Assembly (NCBI RefSeq): GCF_030867145.1
Contig: NC_134433.1
Coordinates: forward strand, 9,499,216-9,563,215
Origin: Opisthocomus hoazin
Lineage: Eukaryota > Chordata > Aves > Opisthocomiformes > Opisthocomidae
Direction: 5' to 3'
DNA: 64,000 bases
Part shown: in pieces, positions 36,101 to 50,400 of the stretch
Numbering within the stretch: position 1 is the stretch's first letter
How the letters are laid out: each line of letters begins with the position of its first letter
Notes under the pieces: model-generated
The model's input: the letters and a program-made list of their open reading frames with translations, nothing else
Databases searched by the model: none
What the model was told of the DNA's origin: nothing
Program-made: the position numbers and the translations under genes

Positions 36101-39100
36101 CCATGCCTGCAAGGAGGAGCTAGTTTCAGGCTTTTTGTGTATGTGCAGGCAGAGCTTTGGTCAGTCCCACAACTGGAAAGTTGTATTGTAAAGCTGCTTT
36201 CTTCTGTGCAACTTCTGATACTCGTTTCTGTCCGAGTCCTTTGCTGTGCTCCATGCCATCAACTCATGAAACTAGAACTGTGTGGGTTTTTGTCTTGCGG
36301 TGTTATCTTAAATACAGCACGAATGATTAAAACAGCACACACACTGTGCTGTGATCACCTTGTTTTAGATAATAAATTAAAATCCGTTAGCATCGGAGAT
36401 GTCCTGACATATCCTGAGAAGAGTTAGTTCTTTAATGTGCCAAGCTAAGTAAAGCTTGATTTATGTCACTCTCTGGGATTTTCTGTCCTGTCAATAGTAC
36501 TTGAAGTCTAAAATTGGAGCTGTGAGAACCTACTTTAACTAGGATTAGGAGAAGTTAGTAGTTCAGATTGTTTTCAGGATCTTGGGAAGTGGTCGCTGTG
36601 CCCCAGAGCTGTTGTACATCCCATCTTTTTGAAAATTAACTTGACTGCCAGGGCTAAAAAGTCAGCCTGGGACCGTGGCATGCTCTGCTTGGTCGTTCAG
36701 TGCCGCCTGTCCCCAGGCTGTGGAAGGGGCTCTGTGTGCTTGCCTGCTGCCCGCTGTGCTGGAGGGTGTTACGGCTCCTGTTGCACAGGCTTGCAGCTGC
36801 TGGTGCCCTTCAGGGTCTGTGCTGGTGAAAGGCGATGGTAGGCAGGCATTTGGTGTTGGAGGCTTTCTCCTGGAGCACAGAAGCAAATGTGGAAGCTCCT
36901 GGTGTCAGGCAGTGATGGATATATGTATTATTTTTCACTTTTGAAGGGAACGTTGGTTTTGTACAGATGGGTTGAGTGGAAGCTGGTAAGCTAGCAGGCA
37001 CGCCTGCTGTGGAGCAGCACGCCTGCTTCTGCTGTTTTGGGGCATTCATCGCTCTTTACCTTGTTCACTGATAGATATGTCATGACAAAAGGCATTCATA
37101 TATCATAATGTTTTTAGTGCCTGATTTGTTTGGTATAATAATTTCACTAGCCAATTGTGAAGTTAATTTCAGTGATAAGAAATTTTCACTCAGTAGCTAG
37201 GGCTGTTTTTTTAAAACAATGTTGATGGTTGGCAGCAGCCTCTTTGTTCGGTTTCTTGATTGTCAGCTCTTCATTATAAATTTACTTTCTAAATGCTGAC
37301 TTAAGGCCTGACACTTTGTTTAACTGTCAGCTACACTAGTTTGGAGACCTAATAAAAGCCTCTCAGATCTTCCTATTGAATTAGGCCATCCTTTACCACC
37401 CCAGTGACTGAAGTAAACCAACTATAATAGTATCTTTCAGTGTCTATCCAGTTTTTGCTGGAACCCTGCTAGGGTGCCTTCTGATACTTTATCCTCACTG
37501 TGACAGTAGTTAGTTCTCTGGTAAAAGGTCACTGTAATGTTTTAATTGGATTTTTCAGCTGCAAGGAATATAAAAATATAAGTTTATTAATAGAGTGGCT
37601 TTGATCATGAAGGGTTCCAAAACATTTGCTGCGTTGCACGTACAGGAATGGCTTAGTTTTACTGCTCGTTCAGGGATAATCAGTTTTCTGATGGCGGGTG
37701 GGAGCTGGATGTTACACCTAGCAGGGCAGGAGGCAGAGCACGAAGCATATCTGCTTCCGAGGGGGGGAATCTGGGAAGGCAGAACTTTGTTCCCAAACTG
37801 GAATTTCCCCAGGATGCAGAAACGAACTGTGCTACTGTTGAAGGTGCCAGAGGATCTTTCACAAGTTGTTTTGGTTTTGTTTTTCATCTGAAATCTTTGA
37901 AAAAGGTCACGGGCAGTAGACAATTAGAGAAACACTTAACTGACCTTGTTAGCGTATTTTTGTGGAATTATTGTGCTTTACAGTTATTGCTGCTTTACGC
38001 AGATGGTTATTGCTGGTTTCCATCTGTTCGTTAAGGAAAAGTAAAGACAGAAAACGGCAGCTATAACTGGGTTTTAACCAGAACTTTTAGGTTTTATTTC
38101 TTCTTTGACCACGTCAGGTTAATCTGTTGGGTGCAGTGCACTGTGTTTTCAAGGAAAAGAGATCAAAGTGGGAGCGTGTCTGCACAATATGGGTCACGAT
38201 AGCAGTTTCCTGTGTTTCGGGCACCCTTTCCTTTGAACAGTCCTCAGGTATGTAGTGCGATATCGCCCTGGCAGATGGCCAGGCCGAGGGAAAGGCTCTG
38301 ACCAAGACTGACATTCTGGAAACCATGTAAGTGAAGTGCTTCATGGCCAAAAGAGATCCTTCAGCTCCTGTTGCTGGTTATTTCCAGTTGAACCTTAGTG
38401 CTCACTGTATGAATGGCTTTACGGTCCTGCAGTGGAGTTTTCCCTAGACTTGCTGAATCTGTTCCCTTATGCTATTGCAGTGGTTTAAAACCTTTAAATC
38501 TTCCGAGGCTTGCAGGTGCGGGAGCTTCCTGCTGGCACCGACATAGCCGAGCTGACTTCAGTTTTGGCACTCATGGCGATCTTCGTTCCTCAATTTCTGA
38601 AGAACGGTGGCAGAAGGAGCCCCAGAGATGCAAGAGAGTGATTTGAATTTTTGTCCGACGAAGAACAGAGCAAAATGAAAAACTCTTTCAAAGTCCTGTC
38701 ATCGTACTTGTGCCACTTGCAGAGTTTTTCTTCACCTGACTGCTACCTTTGAACCGGTGGATGATTTGTTCTTGCAGGGCTGCCTTCAGTCAGCAGACGT
38801 GTCGGGTGGGGTGGAAGAACGAGCCTGTCTAGTGGGAGAGCTGTTTGCAGGGGTCCCGAGCAGGGTACAGAACAGCCATTTTATTTCCCAGACTTCTTTA
38901 CCAGTTGCTCAACCAGATGTCCTCGGTAGTTTGTGCTATAAGATGTTAAGTAATTAGATCATTCAGATTCTAGTTAAACATAATTAGAGCCCTGTGTAAA
39001 CTGAGTGAAGCTGACAGGTTTTATAGGTTGGTCATAGCAAAAATATCCAATGATATAGCTCAGCATTAATACAAAAAGATTTAAGCCTCCCTGCCCTCAA

Positions 39101-40762
39101 ATAAAGAGGTGTTTAGTCTCCAGATTTAATCCTTAATTAGAACTACAGTTTATGGAACTTACTAAGAATGTTTTCAGGATCTTGGAAGCCTCACTCAGAA
39201 GTCCTCCCGTACGGTGTTTGCTGGTTAAAGTTTCTTCTCCTGTGCTCCTGAATTTGAAATGGAAAGCCTACCTAGCAGTTGCTGTGTAACGTTAAACAAA
39301 AAGGTATCAGAATTGTGCCATTTTTTTCTTGTAATTTAAATTAGTGGGTAAGTCAGTTGCAATGGTGCTCCTTGACTGGAAGGGTTTGACCAAGTAGTGC
39401 CATCGCTGCTTTGCTCTCTGGTTTCCTTTCCCAGCTTGTCGCTGAGTTGCCTTTTGGATTCATCTGACCGTAGCACAGCCTGTGTCAGATGCCTTGTTCT
39501 CCACCAGCTATCCCACTGCAAGCGGAGTTCACAACCGTCGGATTTCTTTGGTTATTGTTAAATAGCAGAACTGGAGAGAATCTCCGTGTAATGTGACCGT
39601 GTGCGTAGCTGTTGCAGAGTAACAAAAGTGAGTGCAAGATTGCGAGCACAGGGCTGAAACATTAGCTACGAGTTCCGGCATTTGATTATTGTTATTTTAT
39701 TACAGCACTCTGAAGCTAATCCTGATTATTTCTCTCCCTTGTTTTACAGATATGACACATTATTTTGTTGTTTGCTTGCTGGCAGGCGAAACATATTTTC
39801 TGAAGGAAAGTGTTAACAGATACTCTGATAAAATGTCTGTCTTCCAAAAACTGTCTGAAGACAAATTGAGTATTTTTCTACATGTGGTGTTCACACTGTT
39901 GTTGTGCTAGCTACTGAACAAATCAACAAGATGATTCTTGTCTTCTATAGACGTAAACTTTCTTTTTAGATGTTGCAGGAGTCCTGAGTAGTGAATTAGA
40001 CCCAGGGTGATCCGTGTTCTGCTGAATGCTCTGAAAGCCAATTGCTGTGTTGCTTTGCAGTAGCTAATAAAGAAAAAATAGCTACAGAACATTCACGGGA
40101 AAGTAGAAATATGTCGTAAAATTCAGATTCAAGTAGTTGAGGGGGTTTTGCAGTTAGACTTCGTTAAAGAAGAAAAATCAGAAGGAAGAAAACTGCAGTT
40201 ATTTCTTGGTAATCCTAAATGACGAAGTTGTCTTGCTCGGTACTGAAAACAGCTCCTTAGCATGCCCTGCCGAGTTACTTTGTGCAGTAACTTCCCACAC
40301 CCCCTCCAGCCTCTCCCCACCACGCGTGGTTATGGCACTTGTGTGATGCTTCGAGCCTTGCTGTCCTGGCTGGTGTCTCGAGACAGTTTCCAAGCTTGTA
40401 TTTCTCACTTGGCAGCCCATGATGCGGCTGGTGGGCAATCTGCCGTATCCCTTTTTTGTCAAACCTCGGGGCTGGTGTCTGACACTTAGTCCGGGAACCA
40501 GAGGGCGTGGAGTGAAAAGTACACTGGAGCCGAAGGTATCTGCTGGGTGTCTTTGTGCAGTTTTCTGTGGTTATTGCTTATGATTGATACTCAGTTCGTG
40601 TGGTGATAGGATGACAGAGAGTTTGCCTTTTCCTTTCATATTTAAGTGATTAGTGTGACCCGGTAAGTAGAAAATTTTCAACTACTTTTTTTCTATCAAG
40701 AGCTGTCTGCTTACAACAGAAAAATCCCCTGAAGTTCTGTAGAAGCAAAACAATTTTGTAAA

Positions 40763-40812
40763 GGTGTGTGTACGTGTGTGTATGTATGTTTGTGTAAACA
40801 CACAAGCTCACA
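40763..40812 (+). repeat. (GT)n repeat abutting (CA)n, hairpin-capable
   Basis: GT-rich sequence (GTGTGTGTACGTGTGTGTAT) leads into TTTGTGTAAACACACAAG and more CACA. The two halves can pair as an imperfect hairpin centred near 40796. Confidence 0.6.
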
Positions 40813-41637
40813 CAAGCACAATCTCCTTTCTGGATCAGCTCCCACCATGCAAAATATAAACCTGAAAGTGCTATAATTGATTATGTGCAATAGGAGACAA
40901 ACAGCCAAGATTTTTGGAGAGGGCAGGGTGTGGTCCAGATCTGGCAAAACATTTAAGAACTGAACATTATTTTTTCAAAGGTAGGGAAACTTTAAAACAT
41001 TGGTCCAAGAGTTAAGACTGGTTGGGAGAAGGAAAAGAGTACAGTAAACTGAGACGTCGTCTTTGTAGGGGGAGGTGTTGGGGGAGGAATTGGGAAGAAA
41101 GAACACGCAAGTTTAGGTTAGTACATGTTCATGTTCTTCTGGTTTTTTAACTTCATTTGTTTCCCTGGCAGATGTCCCATGGCTTTGAGGCCTTTGTCTG
41201 TGTGAGAGAGAACATGAAGGAGGGCTTGGCAGGATGCTTTGGGGTTGTGTGGAATAGCTGGTAGTCATATTTATAGTTAGCGTTGTCTCTTGGCTTATGC
41301 AATTTTGATAACCGGCAATTGTTCTGCAGAGTTACAGGTTATATTGGCAGGTCAGCTCTCCCTGAATTTCCTCCAACACTTCTGTGTTGTAAATAGGTTT
41401 CGTGTACCAGTTTTTGTAAGGTCTGAGTAGGACTTGTCACATCCACAGCACTTTCAGAGAGTACTTCACTTTTCGAAGACACTGCTCATACTAGAAACTT
41501 TCCATATTAGACTTTCTCTTTTAAAAACCTTTGTACAATCTAAGATATTACATGCAACTCTGATTAATTGCATTGAATAGAAACAGTGTTTTAAGACAGA
41601 TCTAGCAATCCTTAAATGGCAGTATTTTTCTGAGCTT

Positions 41638-41667
41638 TGTAGCATATATATATATATATATGCTACA
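41638..41667. repeat. 30-bp perfect palindrome with (TA)n core
   Basis: TGTAGCA, an alternating AT core and TGCTACA form a perfect inverted repeat with no spacer. I checked that the two 15-base halves are exact reverse complements. It can extrude as a cruciform. The non-TA flanks (TGTAGC/GCTACA) show it is more than a slipped TA repeat. Confidence 0.95.
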
Positions 41668-44600
41668 TGCTCTTTTGAAAGCTCTTAATTAATTATTTTT
41701 TTAATGATTGCTGTACCTGAGTGCCTAACACTGTATTCTTTTGACTTGCTGAAATTCGTAGTGGAGTGTGTCCTGTAGTTGCTGTAGTCTGCAGGGGAAG
41801 AGGACCAATATTTGGCTGCTGTGGGAGCTTGAACCTTCTGGTAGCCTTTTACTTTTCCAGTGTCTGTGACTGTAAATGGATTTATAATGCTGTAGCTTTA
41901 TACCTTTAAAACACCTGCTATAATTGCTTAGAAATATACTCCATGTCAGCCTTTATTGCTTACTGTGATTATGCTTCTGGTAACCGTCCTTTTTGGCAGA
42001 CTCATAAAAAAGTTTCTCATAATAGGATTCCTAACAGAGTTAAACAATATGCATAGTTTAAAGCACAATTGTGTTTTATTGGGGAAAGGAGACGATTCTG
42101 CTCTTCTTCAATACCTTTAATTTGAGACTTCAGCAGGTGCTCTGCGTAAAGTATATGCATAAGTTTAAAAAAAAATTATGTTCTACTGTTTCAATGATGG
42201 GAGGTTCGTAGGGGGCTTTTCTTTGCAGGGCAGGTTTATAGTTGAGAAGAACATGCAGGCAAGTTCTTGAACTGCTAGACACTGGTTTTTAATCAATTAG
42301 AATAATTTGTATATAAACTGTACAAAAGTTTGAAAAAATGGTGCATGATGTTGCTTATTGAACACCTAAGTGCTGTGTGAATACTGAGAGAGAAAAAAAA
42401 GAAGAAATCTGGCATCAGAGGTTTGTACATTCAACTTGGGGCTGATCTTGTACTTCGCCATAGAGCAGAGGATCCTGTACGGCTGTCTGTAGGGAGTGGT
42501 GGGTGAGCAGTCGGTGCATTTGGTTGTGGTAATATGTTACATTTGATAATTGTATGTGCAAGAAACGTGTCAAGGAGTTACGTGTTCTCATGGCAGTGAA
42601 GGTACAAAGAATGGCAGATAACCGAGTCGGTTCAACTTTGTGTTGTACTGTCTTGCTCTTGATGTCTCTCCTAGCATACTGCAGGTGGACAACAGAGGGT
42701 AGGGAAATTCTGGTTTAACACTGCAAATCAACTTAGTATATTAATTCTTGTACACTGTTTCTAGAGATTGCAGGATTGAGGAGGTGTTATTTATCATCGC
42801 TTTTAGCCGAAGAGTTCCACCCATGCAAAATTCTTTGCGCTAAGAGAATTAGACTTATTGGTAGGCGGGTTGTTCTCAAAATCTCAAGCAGAGGAAAAGG
42901 TGGTGAATAGTTATTTTTGGGCTCTTTTAAAATATGAAAATAAAATTACTGGGGTTAGTCAATGTTCTTTACATCAACACCTTTATCCTCAAGGATATTT
43001 TGGTATTTTTGCCTTTGAAATTTAGGCTAGACTTCAAAGGATAAATGGAATTTCCCGGGAGAAGCAGGGTGCCGTAGAATGGTGGAGGCTGGAGCTGGAG
43101 AAGACAAAGTAAACGAGTGTGGAAGCCAGGCCTTATCCCACACTGGAGTGGGAGACCTTCCGAGGACGTACACGTGCCTCGGAAAATGCTGCCGAGGATG
43201 CAGGCTGTGGTGCAGCTGCCCGTGTCGCCTGTCTGCTGCGGGGTTTTGATCTGCTTGAATACGACTGTGAACGTGTGCGTTGGCTGACGTGGGGCACCCG
43301 GCTTGGTGACCCCATGTGCAGGTGCTTCGTGCTGTTGCACAGAGCCTGTGCGAGTGGTTTTAGCCATTTCCCGCTGGGAGAGGGGTAGTGAGAAGTTTCT
43401 AATTTCTTTTTTTAGGCATAGAGTACATCATACAAGTCTAAAATCAAATACTGTGGGATGGCAAATGCTGTTTTTTAAACTAGTTGGCTTGTTGTAGCTG
43501 TGATAATCTGTGTTGATCAACCCTTTCGGTGTTTGCTACAAAATTTATTCTAAAAGGCATGGTAGCTCATTCTCGTTGGTGGTGGTCCAAATCGTCTCTG
43601 CTGCCAAACTTGGCACTGGTGCCAGCGGTTTGCTTTAGCTGATCTAAGAATATAATACAGATGGTTTGATACTCAGTACAGATATATACAGATGGCTTGA
43701 AACTTTTGAGTTTCTGCATTTCATTCCATTGTTTCTTCTCGGTATATCAAGTATCTCTGGATATATGATTGCTATTCTTAATCCAAACTGTATTCGGTTC
43801 AACTTCTGCCTGTTGTTGCTGTAAGAATTTGTCAGCAAAAGACTGCTGTTTCGTGCAAGTTCAAATGTTCTGCGTGTCAGTACAGGCATGCTTATTTATA
43901 ATGCAGAGGAATATTTCTGTCAAGCTGTTTGACCACCACACCTGTATGTATTCTTCACTTACATAGGATGTAGAAAGCAGATCCCATAAAGGCAGTTTGT
44001 AGATCTAAAAACGCGAAGGTTGTGGTCACCGACACTGGCTTTGCTTCAGATTGTTGCTGACGCCGGTAATGACACCTTCGCAGTCGAAGCAGTGAAGTTT
44101 TAGCCTAGTGTGATAGTGCAAGCAGAGATCAGTGAGCTCTGGCTGAAGGCTGGGTCGTTTGTTTTCAGTGCTCCTTACAGCCTGTTGATCTCTTGCCAGC
44201 AGAAATTTCTAGGCTGTGAATTTTTCTGTTGTATACAGGCATATGACATCAGTTGCCTGCTAGCAGGACAGGGTGTAAATAGAATCATGACCACATAACT
44301 TCAGTGCTCTCCGCGTTTCTCGGTGCATACAGTATATTGATGTTACAGTAGCTGGTGCTGACATAGCTCGTTGCCTGGGCAAATGGTAGCAGTAGCCTCT
44401 GCTTTGATTTGCTTCTGATCTGATCGTTCGTATATGGGAGATCTTCGTTCTGCAGTTCGGGGATATCGACAGCTCTGCTCTGCGCATGGAGGCTTGGGGT
44501 TGGTTATACAGACTTTGGAGCAGTGATTTACTTAGCTGCCTTCATAAGGTTGTTAAAGTGCTTAACAACGCAATTAATGTAATTTAAGGACAGTTAAAAG

Positions 44601-46239
44601 CACTACTGGTTCTTTTCAACTTAATTTTAAATGCTGAGACAGATTAAGCAGTTTGAACAGTGACAAGATTATGCTCTGTCACCATTGAGTGTATAAATAA
44701 AATATGCCCTGGTACTTGATGTTTTGAATACAAAACTTACGGACCATTGGAATGATTATGGATATACTACCTTGTTCTGGGATCATCAGACATCTGACAA
44801 GTTAAGTGTGATCAGTGCAAGTCAGTATCTGGATGTCAAACCTGTAGTGAATATTTCACTGCTATAGGCAGTACTGCTGGTGACTTCAACACATTGTACA
44901 TCTCTTGAGTTCATTTCAGTTCCACTGCAGATACTGACATAATGATAATTCCTGAGATGAGACATAAAATAGATTTATGCATCTCTGCATGCTTCCTATT
45001 CCATTTGCACAGAGGCATTAGCATTTTATCCAAATAGTCACTTAGTATTTGTGTGTGTAAATGGTTGATGTTTTGCAGGCCTTTTCCCCCATAAGTTTCA
45101 TTAATGCTTCAGTTAATATTCTTAATGCAATTTGTATTTTTAATACAGAGAAGTTCAGATTTTACTAAACAGGAAGGCAGGTTTTGTAAGAGTACCCTTA
45201 TGATGAAGCTGCCAGCCCGATCCATCACCACCAGCTCTGGGATGAGGCAGCAGGAGTCTTTTTCCGTTGGGCACGAGAAGCCTGGCTCGTTTGGTAGTTG
45301 CTTTCGAGTAAGATAGTTCCACCTTTGATGAGATGTTGAGTATACATGTTTATAAACACACCAGGAGTAAAGTGATACAGAACTGTTCCTTGTTGGTCCA
45401 ATAGAAGCATAAAGGGTAGGTGGGATGTTGTGGAAAGCGGTGTTCTACAGTGGGTGCAGTGGGATGCTCATGCCTTGGGAACAAACTCACTGGAGGTATG
45501 TGCAGATTAAAGGGAAACATGAATCTAAAATTGCATGTGACTTTGTAAAAGCCTTAGTTGAAGGATCATTTGTAGTTTGCAACAGTCACCTAAATCATAC
45601 ATCGATGATGCAGTGCCATTAGCTGACTTTAGAGTCCAGTCCAACTCAAAATAAACATTGATCCTGGTGAAGTCAGCTGAGGTGGTTTGACACTGAGAGT
45701 AGGCACGTCTTTTAACAGGTTGGTTGGGAGCAACGTGCTTGGTACAACTAGCCTTCCCTTATGGGCGTTCAAAATGTTGAAGTTAGTTTTGAAAAGAGAG
45801 CTTGTCTTTGAAAGAACTGGTGCTCAGGTGATGTGTTTATCCAAACAGTCCTTTACTACCAGCTTCAAGAACGTCAGCTTGTTTAAGAAAAAGAAATTTC
45901 AGCTTTGTTTAAGCAAAAGTAGTTCTTGAAATTTATCTTCATCCTTCCTTAGTAAGGATGGAGCTTAATTGGGGTGTTTCCCAGAGAGCTGGTTTAGGAG
46001 TGACTGGCTGGTAATGATGAGTGACAGAATTAGCATAAATTCAGATTAATAGAGATATGGTTGGCTGGTGCCAACTGGCTATGTGGGTATAAGAATTGGC
46101 TCTCGGTAGCGATGACAGAGGCTGATTTTTATCCCTCCCCCCCACCGCCTTCCCACCCAGACAGCCAAATATCCGACTGGATGTTAAATACTTGAAAATC
46201 AACCTACTTAGCAGCCTGGATCAGGCTCTAGGGATGAGA

Positions 46240-47440
46240 TTTTAAAAAGGAGGGCTTGTTTGGGGTGGTTTTGTACATGGCTATCTTGCCAGGGACTGCT
46301 GCCGAGGAGCTGGCTGCTGGTGTGCTGCTGCTCGGCGCGTCGGGGCTGTCCTGCAGCCGGTGAACACTGGTGGAGGCTCCGGAGCTGGTTGTCCACGCTG
46401 GGTGCCTGGGACATCTCTCCTTGGCAACCCGAGCTCTCCCGTGTCGTGCGATTCCACAGCGAGCATTGCTGCTCATGGCACCCAGCCAGCTTGTCATGTC
46501 AGCGTTGAAAACCCTCGTACGCTCCTCCAAACATTTTGAACCTGTCTTGATCTGCCCAGTAACCTTGGTGTCTCCGCAAGCGCCACGCGCAGAGCAGGAC
46601 TTTTCAGCTGACAGCCTTCTGACCACGTTTGACCGACTCTGTGGCTTGCTCGTAGCCTGGTCAGATCATCTGCATGCGGCGTGGAAAACCCAGGGTGTGG
46701 TGGAGGAGCGAGAAGCTGTACGTGTGGCCACACTGCGCTGTCCCGGTGACGGCATCTGGACCAGGCCAAGCAGGTCCCGGGGTTGTGTCCCATCTGGGCA
46801 GGGCAGTGGGTCTCTGCCTGCCTGTTCTGGCTTGGGAGCGCTCGCTGGTTCGCAGCCCTGGCCACGGGGCTGGCATGGGGGTGGCATGAAGCACGAGGAC
46901 AAGGCTCGCCTGGGGCTGCTTCTGGGCTCCAGCATGGCTGTGGAGCAGGAGGGGACCTGCCCCGGGCTTGGGGCCAGGGAGCTGAGGGTTGGCAGGGGCC
47001 TTCCCCCGCATCGTCCCCTTCAGAATGCCGCCTACCAGATCTTCTTCGCAATCCGTATTTTTAAAAAATAGAATAAATCAGAGATCAAACGCACCTCTAT
47101 CTGTGTGAGATGTCGCCATCAGAGTGGAGATTGGCCTGCTTGGGAATTGCCATTCCACAGCTCGCTGTCTCAGTACTTTCCGTCCCTGCCGTGTTGGGAC
47201 TCCGACCTGCTGATACCGCGTGCGTGCTGCGGCAGCGAGGGCGAAGGGTGGTCAGCCTTCGGTTCGTGTCACTCGCGAGCTGTCTGGGGCTGGGCAGCGC
47301 GTGCCAACGCCTGCCGAACGCGCATCCCGACGGGCAGCGCCGCCGCGCTTCCCCACGCGTGCTTCGTCAGCCGGAGAAGCAGAGCAGCGTTCAAACGGGG
47401 CTACTGAAAAGCACCTGCAGAATCAGTAGTCGCTGCTGAA
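46240..47440. other. GC-elevated, CpG-rich intronic segment
   Basis: This 1.2-kb stretch is clearly GC-richer than its surroundings, and 47210-47400 is CpG-dense. Long open frames exist on both strands (for example 46370-47071 plus and 46494-47051 minus), but I recognise no family, the plus frame begins at GTG, and both-strand openness is what GC-rich DNA gives by chance. It is a candidate intronic CpG island or enhancer, not a gene call. Confidence 0.4.
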
Positions 47441-50400
47441 ACCCTCGTCCCTGCGTGCTGATTAGGCTCTTGTGTTTAAGAAACTTGTGGTGAATATGTT
47501 TAAATTCTGAAATGATTTTAGAATATTTTTAGAATACACTTTTGAAATTGTTTGCTCTGATGCTGAGGAATATTTAATACTTCTTCCCTCCTATTGCTGT
47601 AAATGCAATCCTGAAACACTGTCAGTGTTCTCTAATACTATTTCCAATATTTTTCTTAGTCAAGATATTTTTGTTTCCCCTTTTTTTAGGCTTGCTAATG
47701 AGTTCTGTGGCAACTTGTGAGAATAAAAGGGTTAGTACTATTCCTGTTAAGTCTTTAAAAAAATTTTTAGTTGCTCAAGAATAGTATCCTGCTTGTTTAG
47801 TGTAACTGTATTGGGCTCGGAAGGTGGACTTCCCATGAAATTGCAGGGGTAGCGTTTTGTTTGCATGGTCGGCTGCTCCCCCCCACCACACACATGCAGG
47901 CTGCAGTCGGCTCCTGCAGTGTTCCTGCTGTATGTTACTGCTTTGGTTGTTTGGGTGAGATAAAAACTGTTGAACTACTAAAGTGGACGGAGTTTAAAAT
48001 TACAGACACATTACTTTCCTTTGCAGCCATAATATGTTTGTTTTGGCAGGCTGTCTCTTCACTGTAACATGGAACAGTTCCTTTTTTTGCGATTATTCAC
48101 TGTTTTCAGTCATACAGCACCAAGTATTATTCATGGTCCTGGAAAAAGTTACTCTTTCACAAAACAAAAGCATGGGACGTACTCCGAGTACCTCATTTTC
48201 ATAATTGACAGGTATTAATGATGCGAGAGTACGCACTGCAGTAATAATGTGTTTTAAGCTGACATGGCGTGGGGCGTTGATGGCCCTTGAGCCGCAGGAG
48301 CCTTCTCCGAGTCTGGTGGTGGTTCGGATGCCTTGGTGGCTGTGCTGTTGCGTGGCACCTGCGAAGATGATGCTCTGTGGATCCACCACGAGTAAAGCCT
48401 GCGTTCACTTGGGCTACTGCTAAGCTTCTCCCACATGGTGGAGCTTTTACCCTCAGCTTGACCACGAAAAGACATTTATAAAGTGTGCCGAGAGCCGGCT
48501 TGGGAACAGAGGGCTCTGCTTGCCTCTCCTTTGGTCCATAAAATTTCTGTATCTTGCATAACGATGTGTTTGGACCACACGGCCGTGGACACCATCGCTG
48601 TGCTCATGCCTGCCAATCGATCAGCGTTAAGTAGAGGGGAGGCTGCTTGGACACCTTCAGTCGGCTGGGAGTTTCTGAATGGCAGATAGCTGCAAAGGGC
48701 GCGCAGCGCTGCAGCTGCTGGAAAGCCACCGTCTGTTTTTAAACTCAAAAAGGCGAATCGGATTCACATCCCATTCAAGAGGTACTTGGCCTGTTCTGCC
48801 GCCTGAGTTTCCCGTCTCCAGCTGCCTTATTTTGAAGCATCTTGCTGTTGTGTTTCTTGTCATACAGGAATAGTGTTAAGTATGAAGATAATGATTCTTA
48901 CAGCCAACCACTTCTGAAAGAAGTTTTGAATGATCTGGAGGTTTGTGTGATTTGAACCATACCTAGGAACTGAAAAAAAAGAGTGTGCTAGTGAGAACAA
49001 CTGCTGATTTTGCAGAAATCGTTTTTTTCTTTCTCATAACTTGTTTATGGTATTCTGATGCTGTGCAGGCTCTTAAAGGAGTCTCTTTGCTTTTCCAGTC
49101 AAACTATAATTCACTTTATTCCAGTGCTTGTCTATTTTCTAATATTACGTGCTTAGTAAAAGAGGTGGCCTTTCCTTCTTTTCTCAGGGAGAAGGAAAAG
49201 AATAACTTCAGAGTCGTCTTTTTTTTTTTTTTCCTTGAGTAAGGAAAATACCGTTTCCTCCAGTGGAAATGGCAATGCATGTCAATTTAGACTTTTACAT
49301 TAGCCACTTGTTTATGCAAAAGTAATCTGTTCTTCTGAAAATCAGTAGTTTTCATGGGAATGGTGCATTAATTTTAGGCTCACCCTGTTCAGAGTACAGT
49401 AGCACATTTTTCACCTGTTATTTCTGTGGTTGGAAATCACAATAGTTTTTCCTGCTGTCCCTCTGTCTGTCAGAAAATTGTGTTTGCTGCCGAAGTCCTT
49501 TAATGCCCGTGTGTCCCCTGCATTGCATGTTCTGCCACCTGGCCTGTTCTCCCTGCCAGGCTTTGTACTTCTTTGGTCTTGCCCTTGGCTGTTTCTGAAA
49601 CAAATCCCTGAAACATTTTTTCCCTGTTTTCCTCTGCCTTGCTATTTTTTTTTTCTTTATAAAAATAAAATGTAGAACTGATCTAACTGTTGCTTCTCTG
49701 CCCAACTGTTCATGAATTCTCCCATACCAGTGAATAAAATTGCTAACCCTTCATACCTGTTCTTACTGATTATCTGGCTGCATGCTTAGATTTTTTTTTT
49801 TTATTATTACAGAGACCTTTTGTAAAAGATTTAGATGGTTTTATTGAGTGAAGAGTAAGTTAAGTTCTGTGTTTTGTAATGTAGGAATAAATGTTTTCAA
49901 GTGATAACATCTTGTAGTGGATAAAATGATGCTTCCAATCAATGGATGGTTCTTCGACAGCGGGAGGCTTGGCTTTGTTAGTTGATATTTTCTAGTGAGA
50001 GTAAGTAATGGCTTGTTCTCATAAACTCAGTAATCTTTTAATTTTGGTAATTCAGTCTTTAAATACAAAAATACATACAGTAAGGTGACAGACTTCATGC
50101 TCTAAATTTTTAGGGCTTTTAGTCATCCTTAGAATTAATACAAATTTCAGTAGAAGCATTTGTTATTGGAGAAAACAGACTCAGATATTTAATTACTTGA
50201 TTTTCTTTTTTTAACATTTTAAGAACATCTGTGGATCCTGATGAAGTCAAGGAGACTCTCAGCCCCTAAAAACTGCCTAAGTTTTTACAGTAATGTGGGA
50301 GGAGGGGAAGGATTCGGGTGGAGGGCAGGGCGCTGTGATGACGCCTGCCATGTATTTTCAGAAGACTTGCTGTATTTTTAGCTAGGGGGTATGTTTAGAG

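Larger units (their letters stand above)
33102..46240 (+). other. Intron 1, middle part, no embedded gene seen
   Basis: Apart from the palindrome at 41638, the GT/CA hairpin at 40763 and a small CpG-rich patch near 34250-34370, the stretch is unremarkable T/G-rich intron. No recognisable transposon body or conserved coding was found. Confidence 0.55.

Noticed and set aside
46370..47071. 233-codon plus-strand open frame in the intron
   Set aside because: It begins at GTG, shows no recognisable family, and overlaps long minus-strand frames in the same GC-rich segment.
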